Part shown: one piece after another, positions 8,989 through 16,118 of the stretch
Position numbering within the stretch: position 1 is the stretch's first letter
How the letters are laid out: every line of letters starts with the position of its first letter
Assembly: GCF_030684895.1 (NCBI RefSeq)
Contig: NZ_JAUXXP010000053.1
Coordinates: 1-41,826, forward strand
Direction of reading: 5' to 3'
Origin: Pseudomonas sp.
GTDB lineage: Bacteria; Pseudomonadota; Gammaproteobacteria; Pseudomonadales; Pseudomonadaceae
DNA: 41,826 nt
Notes under the pieces: generated by a model
Told to the model about the DNA's origin: nothing
Databases searched by the model: none
The model's input: only the letters and a program-made list of their open reading frames with translations
Translations under genes and position numbers: made by a program

Positions 8989-9801
8989 TCAGCGTTGCGA
9001 GGCCATGTCCTGGCTGATGATGATTTCCACCCGCCGATTCATCTGCCGGCCTGAAGCCGATTCATTTCCGGCAACCGGCATGCTTTCGCCTTTACCTGAT
9101 GCGCCCAGACGGCTTGGGGAAACACCCTGGCTGGTCAGGTAATGCATCACCGAGTCGGCCCGGCGCTGCGACAGGCTGAGGTTCATTTCTTCGCTGCCGA
9201 CGCTGTCGGTATGCCCTTCAATCAGCACCTGACGCTCGGGATTCTGATTGAGAAAAATCGCCAGTTTGCCCAGGTTATTCGCCGTGCCCGCACGCAACTC
9301 GGCGCGCCCCGTGGCGAACAGCAGATCGCCCAGGGTCATCACCAGGCCACGCTCGGTCTCTTTAGCATTTAACTCATCAATCTGTTGCTGCAGCTGGCTG
9401 TTCTGCCGCTGCGCCTGATCGGCCTCGCGGGTGCGTGAATCCAGGCGTGCGCCTTCGCGTTGTTCGCTCAAGGTCCTGCGCTGGTCTTCATAGAGGCGCG
9501 TCTGCGCCAGGGCCATGGCGATTTCCACCTTACGGTCAGCCATCACCACCAGGTGCTGGCCCAGGGCCTGTTCCTCGGCCTGTTCCTTGCGCGGCTGTTC
9601 GGCAACGATCACCGCATCTTCGGCGGCCTTGAGTGCTACCGGCGCGCGGGTATTGAGCTGTGGATCGGCTTGCAAGCGGGTGAGCTTGCCGCGCACATCG
9701 GCGGCGCCTTGCGGCATGCTCGGTTGCGCAGCGCAACCAGCCAACGCCAGGCTGATGGCGCTGACCAGCAGCAGGTGCTTGGCGTTATGAGCAAGGTTCA
9801 T
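8989..9801 (-). CDS. OmpA-family lipoprotein with DUF4398-like N-terminal region
   Basis: This is a 270-residue lipoprotein. The lipobox LALAGC places the acylated cysteine at residue 23. Residues about 30-140 are helical and rich in Ala, Glu and Gln (DUF4398-like, with coiled-coil periodicity around the SQLQQQIDELNAKE stretch). Residues about 150-265 form an OmpA/MotB peptidoglycan-binding domain, with LFATGRAEL, the core IEGHTDSVGSEEMNLSLSQRR, and the late NRRVEI. It should anchor in the outer membrane and bind peptidoglycan. Its start overlaps the stop of the upstream DUF4398 gene by 4 bases (ATGA), so the two are translationally coupled and may form a complex. Confidence 0.87.
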   Translation of the reverse strand: MNLAHNAKHLLLVSAISLALAGCAAQPSMPQGAADVRGKLTRLQADPQLNTRAPVALKAAEDAVIVAEQPRKEQAEEQALGQHLVVMADRKVEIAMALAQTRLYEDQRRTLSEQREGARLDSRTREADQAQRQNSQLQQQIDELNAKETERGLVMTLGDLLFATGRAELRAGTANNLGKLAIFLNQNPERQVLIEGHTDSVGSEEMNLSLSQRRADSVMHYLTSQGVSPSRLGASGKGESMPVAGNESASGRQMNRRVEIIISQDMASQR

Positions 9802-10202
9802 TGTTGAGCTCCCGTGTTGCGTTGCATTTCCTGTTTCAGGCTGTTGGTACTTTTCTGCATTTCGTCATTGACCACCTTGGCCTTGGTCGCCTGCGACTTG
9901 GCCAGGGCCAGCTCGGCCTCAACCCGCGACTGATCGGCCAGGCGCTCGGCCAGCAGCATCTCTTCACGCACGACCGCGGCATTGGCGGCGGTAAGTTTCT
10001 CCCGCGCGACGCCCAGCTCCGGCGAGGCGTAATCGGCCACACGGGCCTGTTCGGCATTGCTGATCGCCGACTCAGCAGCTTGCAACGCCTGGCTCGGCGG
10101 CAGCGGTGGTGAGGCGCAGGCGCTGAGCATCAGCAGCCCGGCGCAGAGGCCGGCAAAACGCAACGCAGCCACGCCATCAACGATGGATGAAGTCCTGTTC
10201 AT
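9798..10202 (-). CDS. DUF4398 domain lipoprotein
   Basis: This is a 134-residue lipoprotein with lipobox LMLSAC (Cys29) after a hydrophobic N-terminus. The mature part is almost wholly alpha-helical, with the AESAISNAEQARVADYASPEL motif typical of DUF4398, then long Ala/Glu/Lys helices. I placed the start at 10202 because AGGACATTCCT ahead of it is a usable ribosome site and the signal peptide then begins with MNR. A longer reading to 10307 adds residues that do not fit a signal sequence. The function of DUF4398 is not established. Pairing with the OmpA-domain lipoprotein suggests a role at the envelope. Confidence 0.8.
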   Translation of the reverse strand: MNRTSSIVDGVAALRFAGLCAGLLMLSACASPPLPPSQALQAAESAISNAEQARVADYASPELGVAREKLTAANAAVVREEMLLAERLADQSRVEAELALAKSQATKAKVVNDEMQKSTNSLKQEMQRNTGAQQ

Positions 10203-10323
10203 AGGAATGTCCTCAAAAACAATTACGGATAAGCACGTCGCAGCGTTCGCCGCGTGCGCGCCCAGGTGGGCTAAGCCACAGCGCTCGATCAGCGCTGCAG
10301 ACAGCATTCTCGGGTGTCGGGGT

Positions 10324-10434
10324 CTATGGCATGGCGCTCTGCGCCAGGCTCATGGCAATCAGCAGGCTGCACACGGCGAGGACGGCATAAGCAATGGCAA
10401 ACGCCAGCAAGAGCGGGCGGTACTGGATTTTCAT
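10324..10434 (-). CDS. Small single-span membrane protein (36 aa)
   Basis: The short frame starts at ATG 10434 behind a clear GGAG ribosome site 7 bases upstream. It encodes a basic start (MKIQYRP) followed by one long hydrophobic helix (LLLAFAIAYAVLAVCSLLIA) and a short tail, about 36 residues in all. This is the architecture of bacterial small membrane proteins. It lies 121 bases upstream of the DUF4398/OmpA pair on the same strand. No family is recognised. The in-frame extension to 10623 lacks a comparable ribosome site and is very basic, so I do not favour it. Confidence 0.5.
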   Translation of the reverse strand: MKIQYRPLLLAFAIAYAVLAVCSLLIAMSLAQSAMP

Positions 10435-10647
10435 CACGCATCTCCGACGATTAATGCACAGGCAAGTGCAGGCTGACCGCCAACTTGAAACACGGCACTC
10501 ACGCCACGGCTGCAGCTCGCCGGGAGCGACAATCGCAGCTCGGCGAAGGCCTGTCGGTACGCTGGCGCGCATAGCCGCCTGCCGCAGTTCAGCCTGCGTA
10601 CGCCGGCGCACAGACACGCCCATAAGCGGCGCCTAAGCTGGCGTTTC

Positions 10648-10664
10648 AACCGTCGACGACGGTT
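10648..10664. promoter_or_regulatory. Inverted repeat just upstream of a ribosome-binding site
   Basis: AACCGTC (10648-10654), GAC, GACGGTT (10658-10664), a perfect 7-base inverted repeat immediately before the AGGATCAGGAG ribosome site of the 10684 gene. It could be an operator or an mRNA hairpin limiting translation. The rest of the 10435-10683 gap shows no gene. Confidence 0.35.
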
Positions 10665-10683
10665 CAGGATCAGGAGCAACACC

Positions 10684-11238
10684 ATGGATCTCTACCGTCA
10701 CCACGTCTCAGGCTTCTTTACCCAGCGCAGCACCGCCGAACAGGCGTTGGCCCAGTTGATTCAGCGCGGCATGCACAGCGAACAACTGCAGATAGTCGCC
10801 GGCAACGCCGATGCCCCACCTGCCCCGGCGCCACAGGCGAAAAGCAACAGGGTGCTCAGGGACATGCTGATCGACATCAGCATCGGCGCAGGGATTGGTA
10901 TCGGCATTGGCGCCTTGATCGCGGTAGCGCTGATTGTCAGTGACGTCAGTCTGTTCCACGCCAGCCCGATGCTTGCGCCCTTCTCCCTGATGGGCATGGG
11001 TGGCTTTATCGGCGGTTTTCTCGGCAGCGTAATTGGCGCCTCAGCGGCCCCGGGGCAGCATCAGGGGCGCTTTGCCAAGCTGGTGAGCAACGCCATTACC
11101 CACAGTGATGTGGTGCTGGTGGCACAGACCCACAACGAGCAGGAAACCAGCATGGCCCGTGAGGTGATCAAGGCCACGGCAGGCTTGGTCAAGGACATCA
11201 ATATGGCCCCGGCGCCCGAGCTGCAGACGCAACGTTGA
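10684..11238 (+). CDS. Glycine-rich membrane protein, general-stress-protein-like
   Basis: A 184-residue protein. Residues 1-45 (HHVSGFFTQRSTAEQALAQLIQRGM) resemble the N-terminal unit of YflT-like stress proteins that split a small alpha/beta domain around a membrane insert. Residues about 60-125 contain two hydrophobic glycine-zipper spans (GAGIGIGIGALIAVALIV and GMGGFIGGFLGSVIGASAA). The C-terminal part (VVLVAQTHNEQETSMAREVI) completes the alpha/beta unit. The function is unknown. Glycine zippers suggest oligomerisation in the membrane. It is flanked by envelope and stress-type genes, which supports a stress role only weakly. Confidence 0.6.
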   Translation: MDLYRHHVSGFFTQRSTAEQALAQLIQRGMHSEQLQIVAGNADAPPAPAPQAKSNRVLRDMLIDISIGAGIGIGIGALIAVALIVSDVSLFHASPMLAPFSLMGMGGFIGGFLGSVIGASAAPGQHQGRFAKLVSNAITHSDVVLVAQTHNEQETSMAREVIKATAGLVKDINMAPAPELQTQR

Positions 11239-11248
11239 GCTCAGGGCT

Positions 11249-11977
11249 CTACTCAGTCAGGGTCAGCAGAATATCGGCATACCAGGTGCAGTTGAGCCCC
11301 AGGGCCTCGTCCACCTCGACATCCCGACTACCCAGATCGAGCCGCGCCGAATGCACGCCCAGCAGCACCCAAGGCAACTCATCCGTCTCACTGTTCGCTA
11401 TGCGCATCACCACTGGCGCGCCACTGGTGCCGCGGTGCGTGCGGGCATCGGTAAGAAAGTAGCCCTGGCCCTGAAAACGCAGGCCGAATGACGACGCCAC
11501 CACGGCATGCCGTACCACCGCGATATGGTGCAGGGTATCGTGAAAACCCAGGGGGAAACCCACCACCAGCAACGAGGTGCCGACCTCCACCGGGGTTTGC
11601 GGCTGCAGCAGGTGCTGCGGGGTAAAGGCGTGATAGACCATGCTCTCAGGCAGCGCCGCACGCTTGATCTCCAGCACCGCCACATCCACCTCACCGGCGC
11701 CATCGCAGCCCTGCCGCCAAAGGCTCAGGCCATCGCGATAAAGCGGCATGGAAAAGCCGGTGGTCTGCGCCACATTGTGCAGATCGGTGTGCACTTCGAT
11801 CTCGATGCGATCAGGAAAATGCTGGCTCGGCTCATCGATCATCACGTGCCGGCTGGTCACCAGAAACAGGCGCTCATCTCGGGCGAAGTAAAAGCCGCTG
11901 GCGTTGGTCAGCAACTGCTCACCGGCAAAGGTACAGACGCGTGCAGCCGTCAGCAGCACAGGTTCGATCATCGACAT
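11249..11977 (-). CDS. Trypsin-like serine protease without a signal peptide
   Basis: A 242-residue chymotrypsin-fold peptidase. The likely triad is His44 in FLVTSRHVMID, Asp98 in GEVDVAVLEI, and Ser185 in HRGTSGAPVV (GxSGxP). The order and spacing match trypsin_2/DegP-type catalytic domains, but no PDZ domain follows. ATG 11977 has an AAGGAT site 9 bases upstream. From this start there is no signal peptide or membrane span, so the enzyme may act in the cytoplasm. A longer reading to 12160 would add a Cys-rich N-terminus with a poor signal character, which I consider unlikely. The substrate is unknown. It converges with the 10684 gene, stops 10 bases apart. Confidence 0.78.
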   Translation of the reverse strand: MSMIEPVLLTAARVCTFAGEQLLTNASGFYFARDERLFLVTSRHVMIDEPSQHFPDRIEIEVHTDLHNVAQTTGFSMPLYRDGLSLWRQGCDGAGEVDVAVLEIKRAALPESMVYHAFTPQHLLQPQTPVEVGTSLLVVGFPLGFHDTLHHIAVVRHAVVASSFGLRFQGQGYFLTDARTHRGTSGAPVVMRIANSETDELPWVLLGVHSARLDLGSRDVEVDEALGLNCTWYADILLTLTE

Positions 11978-12229
11978 TGCGGCATATCCTTGAGGTGGCG
12001 AAAGGCGTCCAGAACAGGCCCATGAGGCTCTAAACAGAGCAATTGCCACGCCACATAAGCTGCGGCGCGGCAAGCAGGCTAGCGGCGCAGCACCATGGCG
12101 TCGGTACGCCAGCCCGCATAAGCGCTGTAGCGCACCGACTGGCTGTGCCAACCATGACAAGCTCGTCTGAGGACAATGCCGTTCTGACCGTACAACCGGC
12201 CCAGACTGGCCACCTCAGGAGCACCACAC

Positions 12230-12445
12230 ATGAGCAGACCCCTTGCCGAAATCATCCAGAAAAACTGGCGCAAACTGGCCGGCCTGGCCCTGATCGTCTG
12301 GGACGAGCTGACCCTGGATGAACTGATCAAATCCGAAGGCGATGAACAAAAACTGACCAACCTGGTGCAGCAGCGCTACGACATGCCCCGCGAGGACGCC
12401 AGCAAGCAGGTCATAAGCTTCTTTGAAAGGCACCGCACCAGCTGA
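12230..12445 (+). CDS. CsbD/YjbJ-like stress protein
   Basis: A 71-residue protein. NWRKLAGLALIVWDELTLDEL followed by EGDEQKLTNLVQQRY and REDASKQVISFF reproduces the CsbD-like layout (Asn-Trp-x-x-Leu-x-Gly, Trp-x-x-Leu-Thr, a basic helix, then Tyr-x-x-x-Arg-Glu-x-Ala). CsbD proteins are abundant under general stress and in stationary phase, but their molecular role is unclear. A good AGGAG site lies 8 bases before the ATG. The preceding spacer (11978-12229) shows no further gene. It converges with the ClpP-like gene at 12458, leaving 12 bases. Confidence 0.8.
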   Translation: MSRPLAEIIQKNWRKLAGLALIVWDELTLDELIKSEGDEQKLTNLVQQRYDMPREDASKQVISFFERHRTS

Positions 12446-12457
12446 CAACGCGCCGCC

Positions 12458-13030
12458 TCACTTCAAGCGGTAGCGCGCCAGCTCAGCCGGCGTCAGCACA
12501 CGCATGCGCCGTGGCTCGGTGCTGTTGATCGCCTCAAGCAGCTCGGGCGGGATCTGCATTTCTTTGAAGTAAGCCGCCTGAGTGGCCCGGCTCGGCCCGA
12601 AGGCAGATGCCGAATGCACCGAATCACTGCCTGCATAATACGGCCGGTGAATCCCCACATAGCCGCGCACGGTTTTAGCGTGCCCCGCCGCCAGCAGGTA
12701 CACACAACTGCCCTGGCATACCCCGGTGGACGGCACCAGGGCATCGAAGCCGGTCTCACGCAGCAAGCGCCCCATACGAATGGCCTCGGATACGCTGCCG
12801 CCGATGCTGTCGAGCATGACGATCTTCTTCGCGTACTTGCCCGGGTTAGCCTTGATGCCCTTGAGCAGCGCCTCGTAATCGCCCGGCGCAATATCCTCGG
12901 AGACCTTGGCGACGAGAATCCGCCCAAGGCTCTTATGCTGCCCGGCCTGCACCTCGACCTTGGCCAACGCGGCGCCCGCACACAGCGCCGCCGCGCAAAA
13001 AATCACAGCCTGAAACACAGTACGCCTCAT
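12458..13030 (-). CDS. Periplasmic ClpP-fold protein (COG3904-like)
   Basis: A 190-residue protein with a signal peptide (residues 1-23, ALA before the likely cut). The body follows the ClpP/crotonase pattern: LDSIGGSVSEAIRMGRLLRE (about residues 73-92), then VCQGSCVYLLAAG with a candidate nucleophile Ser108 between two cysteines (105 and 109), then GYVGIHRPYY with candidate His128. These match the Ser-His arrangement of ClpP-like serine peptidases and COG3904 predicted periplasmic proteins. The two cysteines flanking the Ser could form a disulfide in the periplasm. The substrate is unknown. Confidence 0.75.
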   Translation of the reverse strand: MRRTVFQAVIFCAAALCAGAALAKVEVQAGQHKSLGRILVAKVSEDIAPGDYEALLKGIKANPGKYAKKIVMLDSIGGSVSEAIRMGRLLRETGFDALVPSTGVCQGSCVYLLAAGHAKTVRGYVGIHRPYYAGSDSVHSASAFGPSRATQAAYFKEMQIPPELLEAINSTEPRRMRVLTPAELARYRLK

Positions 13031-13116
13031 AAACCCGGTAAATCCTTAAGCGATGCAGTCAACGGATGGGCGAAGATACCTGTTGCCGGGCAATCGCGCA
13101 TAATTTGCAGCGTTTG

Positions 13117-13257
13117 GCAGGCCGTTGAAAAACGTAGGCGAGGCAGGCAAGACAAGGCAAAAACAGGCGAGGAAGCGGAGTTTACTGGTGTAAATGAGCA
13201 TTCCGAGCCTGTTTTTAACGCAGTATTGCCAACGCAGGTAGTTTTTCAACGGTCTGC
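13117..13257. repeat. MITE-like palindromic element, copy 2 (different ends)
   Basis: A 141-base element. Left end GCAGGCCGTTGAAAAAC (13117-13133) and right end GTTTTTCAACGGTCTGC (13241-13257) are inverted repeats with one mismatch. The core contains AAGGCAAAAACAGGCGAGGA, GGAGT-TACT, TGAGCATTCCGAG and CTGTTTTTAACGCAG, nearly identical to the core of the 3838-3975 element read on the opposite strand. The two elements differ completely in their terminal repeats. It fills most of the 13031-13336 gap. Confidence 0.8.
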
Positions 13258-13336
13258 TAGCGCATGCCTCAGCAAACCCGCATGCCCTTAAGCAACGCCG
13301 CTACCACCCGCACAAGTGAGAATTCCCGTGGCCCCG

Positions 13337-13873
13337 ATGTTCGAAATCCAGCAGCGCACTCCTGAAACCTACCGCCAGCAAACCCGCCGCAGCACCCTGA
13401 CCATCGCCGCAATCTTCGTCGCCTTGGCCATGCTGCTGTCGAGCAGCGCGGTGCTGCTGTTCGGCACGCCGGGTGGCGACAACTTCCGCTGGAACCTCGG
13501 CGGGGTTATCGCCGCACTAGCGCTGACCGCAGTCCTGGTGCGCGTGCTGCTCTGGCCACAGCCCTTTATGGCGGCCGCCGTATACGGCTGGCGTCTGAAA
13601 CGCAGCCTGATGCGCGTGACCAACCTGATGCACCACGTCAAAGCCGGCGTCGCCGCCCGCGACCCCGCCGCCATGCAACTGCTGCGCTTCTACCACCTGG
13701 GCCTGACCCAGATGCACCAACTGGACGGCAACACCAGCGCCCTCAGTGAAGCGGTGGCGGAAATCAATAAACACAAAGAGCGCATGGAAGAACTGGGCAT
13801 GCCGACCGACCAGCCGCGACTCAATCCGGACTGGCTTGAGGCCGTGAAAAAGATCCAGCCCCTGCCCCGCTAA
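13337..13873 (+). CDS. DUF3087 family membrane protein
   Basis: A 178-residue protein starting MFEIQQRTPETYRQQTRRST. Two hydrophobic spans follow (about residues 23-46 and 55-78), then a cytoplasmic domain with KRSLMRVTNLMHHVKAGV and LLRFYHLGLTQMHQLDGN, which I associate with DUF3087. No biochemical role is known. ATG 13337 is chosen because homologues begin with MFxI. An alternative GTG 7 codons earlier is possible, and neither start has a strong ribosome site. Confidence 0.75.
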   Translation: MFEIQQRTPETYRQQTRRSTLTIAAIFVALAMLLSSSAVLLFGTPGGDNFRWNLGGVIAALALTAVLVRVLLWPQPFMAAAVYGWRLKRSLMRVTNLMHHVKAGVAARDPAAMQLLRFYHLGLTQMHQLDGNTSALSEAVAEINKHKERMEELGMPTDQPRLNPDWLEAVKKIQPLPR

Positions 13874-13927
13874 AGTTGATATCGGTCGGCATGCGCTGCT
13901 CGGAAGCACTTTTTGCGGAGACACACC

Positions 13928-14560
13928 ATGAAGCCACTTATAAACCCGCCACATGGCTGCCTCATCAACTCTTGGCAACGCGCATGGCACAACCTGAATC
14001 TGCCTGCAGCGGACGGTTTGTTCGAGCGCCTGCTGGCCGCGTATAACGAGCCGCATCGCCACTACCACACGCAACAACATCTCGCTGAATGCCTCGAGCA
14101 TTTCGACGCGGTGCTTGCCCTTGCGGTCGAGCCGGGTGAAGTGGAAATCGCCCTGTGGTTTCACGATGCAATCTACGCACTGCGCGGATCAGACAATGAA
14201 CTGCGCAGCGCCGACTGGGCCGTGCAGGCATTGGCGGCAAGCGGAGCCACAACGCAAGTGCAGACGCGGGTTCACAGCCTGATCATGGCCACCCGCCACA
14301 ACGCCACGCCCAGCGATGCCGACCAGCAACTGCTCGTCGACATTGACCTGGCCATACTCGGCGCCGCCCCTGAGCGCTTTAGCGAATACGACCGCCAGGT
14401 ACGCGCGGAATATAGCTGGGTGCCTGGCCTGCTCTATCGCATCAAACGCAAGGCAGTGCTCAAGCACTTCCTCACACGCGACCACCTCTACAGCACAAGC
14501 CACTTCCGAGATCGGTACGAGCAACAGGCCAGGGTCAATCTGCTGGCGGCGATTGGATAA
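13928..14560 (+). CDS. Predicted HD-superfamily metal-dependent phosphohydrolase
   Basis: A 210-residue HD-domain protein. The metal site shows as RHYHTQQHLAECLEHF (His at about residues 43-48), then IALWFHDAIYA, the HD pair, and later LIMATRHNATP and VDIDLAILG. This is the COG4339 pattern of predicted metal-dependent HD hydrolases. ATG 13928 has a GGAG site 8 bases upstream. The substrate is unknown. It is followed by a terminator that is itself part of a displaced tRNA-Ser 3' flank (see 14594-14670). Confidence 0.8.
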   Translation: MKPLINPPHGCLINSWQRAWHNLNLPAADGLFERLLAAYNEPHRHYHTQQHLAECLEHFDAVLALAVEPGEVEIALWFHDAIYALRGSDNELRSADWAVQALAASGATTQVQTRVHSLIMATRHNATPSDADQQLLVDIDLAILGAAPERFSEYDRQVRAEYSWVPGLLYRIKRKAVLKHFLTRDHLYSTSHFRDRYEQQARVNLLAAIG

Positions 14561-14593
14561 GCGCAAGCAAAGGGTTGCTTCATTGCCCACAAA

Positions 14594-14670
14594 CAAAAGG
14601 CCCTGAAACCTTTAACGTTTTCAGGGCCTTCGGTATTTCGATATGACAGGAAGGTAGGGATTTTGAACCC
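14594..14670 (-). repeat. tRNA-Ser 3'-end fragment with its downstream terminator (att-like duplicate)
   Basis: Read on the minus strand from 14670, the sequence runs GGGTTCAAAATCCCTACCTTCC, then TGTCATATCGAAATACCGAAG, then a GGCCCTGAAA hairpin. This aligns almost base for base with the T-arm, acceptor stem, spacer and terminator of the intact tRNA-Ser at 17258-17395 (GGGTTCAAATCCCTATCTTCC, CGCCATATCGCAGTACTGAAG, GCCCCTGAAA). Similarity stops abruptly upstream of GGGTTC, the usual crossover area of tyrosine integrases. The intact tRNA is on the + strand, so the two copies are inverted relative to each other. Confidence 0.75.
14597..14630. terminator. Bidirectional hairpin terminator after the HD hydrolase gene
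   Basis: AAGGCCCTGAAA (14597-14608) pairs with TTTCAGGGCCTT (14619-14630). The minus-strand copy ends in TTTTG, as expected downstream of a tRNA on that strand. On the + strand it also follows the HD gene by 36 bases. Confidence 0.75.
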
Positions 14671-14760
14671 GTCTGTGAGCGTTTCAGTACGTGCCAAACC
14701 CGTTCAATACCGGGCTTACGCCTACATCACCAGCTCGTTTCGGTTCAATTCGGCACAGTG

Positions 14761-14777
14761 TTTCGACACTTTGTCGA
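14761..14777 (-). repeat. Candidate integrase arm-type repeat, copy 1
   Basis: The minus strand reads TCGACAAAGTGTCGAAA, matching TCGAAAAGGTGTCGAAA at 17418-17434 in 15 of 17 bases. Each copy lies 70-110 bases from a tRNA-Ser 3' end on the presumed element side. The 14671-14810 stretch otherwise shows no gene. Confidence 0.45.
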
Positions 14778-14810
14778 CACACGAGCCTGCCATATCTACT
14801 CACTGCAACA

Positions 14811-16073
14811 TCAATTTTCGTACCTGAGAATGCTGCACAAGCGGGCGGGGCCAACATACGTTGCAGCAGGAATGATGACTTTGCCGTCAGCCTGGATGCT
14901 TATTCTGTTTGGGCTATCCTGGGCTCCAGCATGGTCGTAATGAGCAAACCCGTTCACCCCAAAGCTAGTGACCAGCGCACCGGTTGTGTCTGCCTTGAAG
15001 GTCAGCAGATCCTTGGAAACAGTCGTGCCGAGAGACGAATACCCAGCTGCAATAGTTTCCCCAGAAGGATGTGCTGCTATGTCGAGCACTTCATCCTTCA
15101 GGATTGGAGAGTCGAACTCAACATAGCCGGCGCCATTGCCGTATGTGGTATCAAGAGGCGAGGCACCTGTAGGATTCAAGCGCGCGATAAAGGCATTCGA
15201 TCCCTTCCTACCGGCGACAAGCAACTTACCATCAGCTTGTACGACTGCAGTTTGTATGACAGTACCGGTTCCAATATTCAGGGTATAGAGGCCGCTCGCT
15301 CCAAAATTCACACCGGACGTGCCGGGGGCTGGAAGCTTCTTAATTTTATTGCCTGTAAGAACTCCGAACGTGGTCAAATCCGGTGAGAGGGCAATATCCA
15401 TTAGCGTACCCGCGGCAAACGTCGCACGACCTTTGGGTACCGAGGTATCAAAAGTACCGTTCTCTCTTATTCTCGTGATAGTGGCAGAAAAAGTTATATT
15501 GGTAGTTGGACTCATATTGGAGGTCGACCCAACAATTAAACGCCCATCAGGCAAAACCTCCAGCTCTACCGGGCGATCTTCTTTAGGCCCCTCAGGCTCA
15601 ACGCTGACATATTGAGAATAAGATATATAGCCCAAGCCACCATTAAACCCAGCATCCAAACTGCCGTTAGGCAAAAGCATTGCAACGTAAATATCGTTAT
15701 AAACAACATTGGTAGATCGAGCTAAAGCCAGCACTGCAATCTTTCCGTTATAAAGCGTCTCCGCATCCAAAACAGTTAACGAGTAACCACCTACGGGCCT
15801 AGGAAGATCGGCAACTCCAGCATTCCCAAAAGAAGTATCTAACGCCAAGCCATTCGAGTCGTATTTTTTGACAAATCCATCGCCGGCTGATGTTGTGCCA
15901 GCAAGCAGAAGCCCATCAGACGCAGGAATTGTTTTCGCTACACCGCTACAGGAAGGCACATTCAAAACCCCACTAGTACCGAATGTGTTATCTAAATCCC
16001 CCGGTGCCGAATATGCTCCCGCAGAAGCGATGAGCGAGCAAATAGCCAAGCATAACTTTCCTTTTTTAAACAT
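14811..16073 (-). CDS. Secreted delta-60 repeat (beta-propeller-like) protein
   Basis: A 420-residue protein with a signal peptide (residues 1-22, ending AYS or nearby). It carries repeated units beginning LDxxFGxxG: GDLDNTFGTSGVL, LDTSFGNAGV, LDAGFNGGLGY, LDTTYGNGAGYV and a final TSFGVNGF, each followed by hydrophobic strands and a QxDGKxxV phrase (QADGKLLVAG, QADGKVIIP). This is the delta-60 repeat pattern (TIGR02608) of uncharacterised extracellular proteins. Base composition is visibly more AT-rich than neighbouring genes, suggesting transfer. A GAAGGAAGC ribosome site precedes the ATG and is almost copied before the next gene upstream (16868). No function is known. Confidence 0.75.
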   Translation of the reverse strand: MFKKGKLCLAICSLIASAGAYSAPGDLDNTFGTSGVLNVPSCSGVAKTIPASDGLLLAGTTSAGDGFVKKYDSNGLALDTSFGNAGVADLPRPVGGYSLTVLDAETLYNGKIAVLALARSTNVVYNDIYVAMLLPNGSLDAGFNGGLGYISYSQYVSVEPEGPKEDRPVELEVLPDGRLIVGSTSNMSPTTNITFSATITRIRENGTFDTSVPKGRATFAAGTLMDIALSPDLTTFGVLTGNKIKKLPAPGTSGVNFGASGLYTLNIGTGTVIQTAVVQADGKLLVAGRKGSNAFIARLNPTGASPLDTTYGNGAGYVEFDSPILKDEVLDIAAHPSGETIAAGYSSLGTTVSKDLLTFKADTTGALVTSFGVNGFAHYDHAGAQDSPNRISIQADGKVIIPAATYVGPARLCSILRYEN

Positions 16074-16118
16074 AATGCTTCCTTCTTCTGGTTGATTTAC
16101 TTATCTATTAACAGATAC

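Noticed and set aside
14691..15386. A 231-codon + strand frame opposite the delta-60 gene
   Set aside because: No domain, poor ribosome site. The minus strand shows clear delta-60 repeats and a signal peptide.
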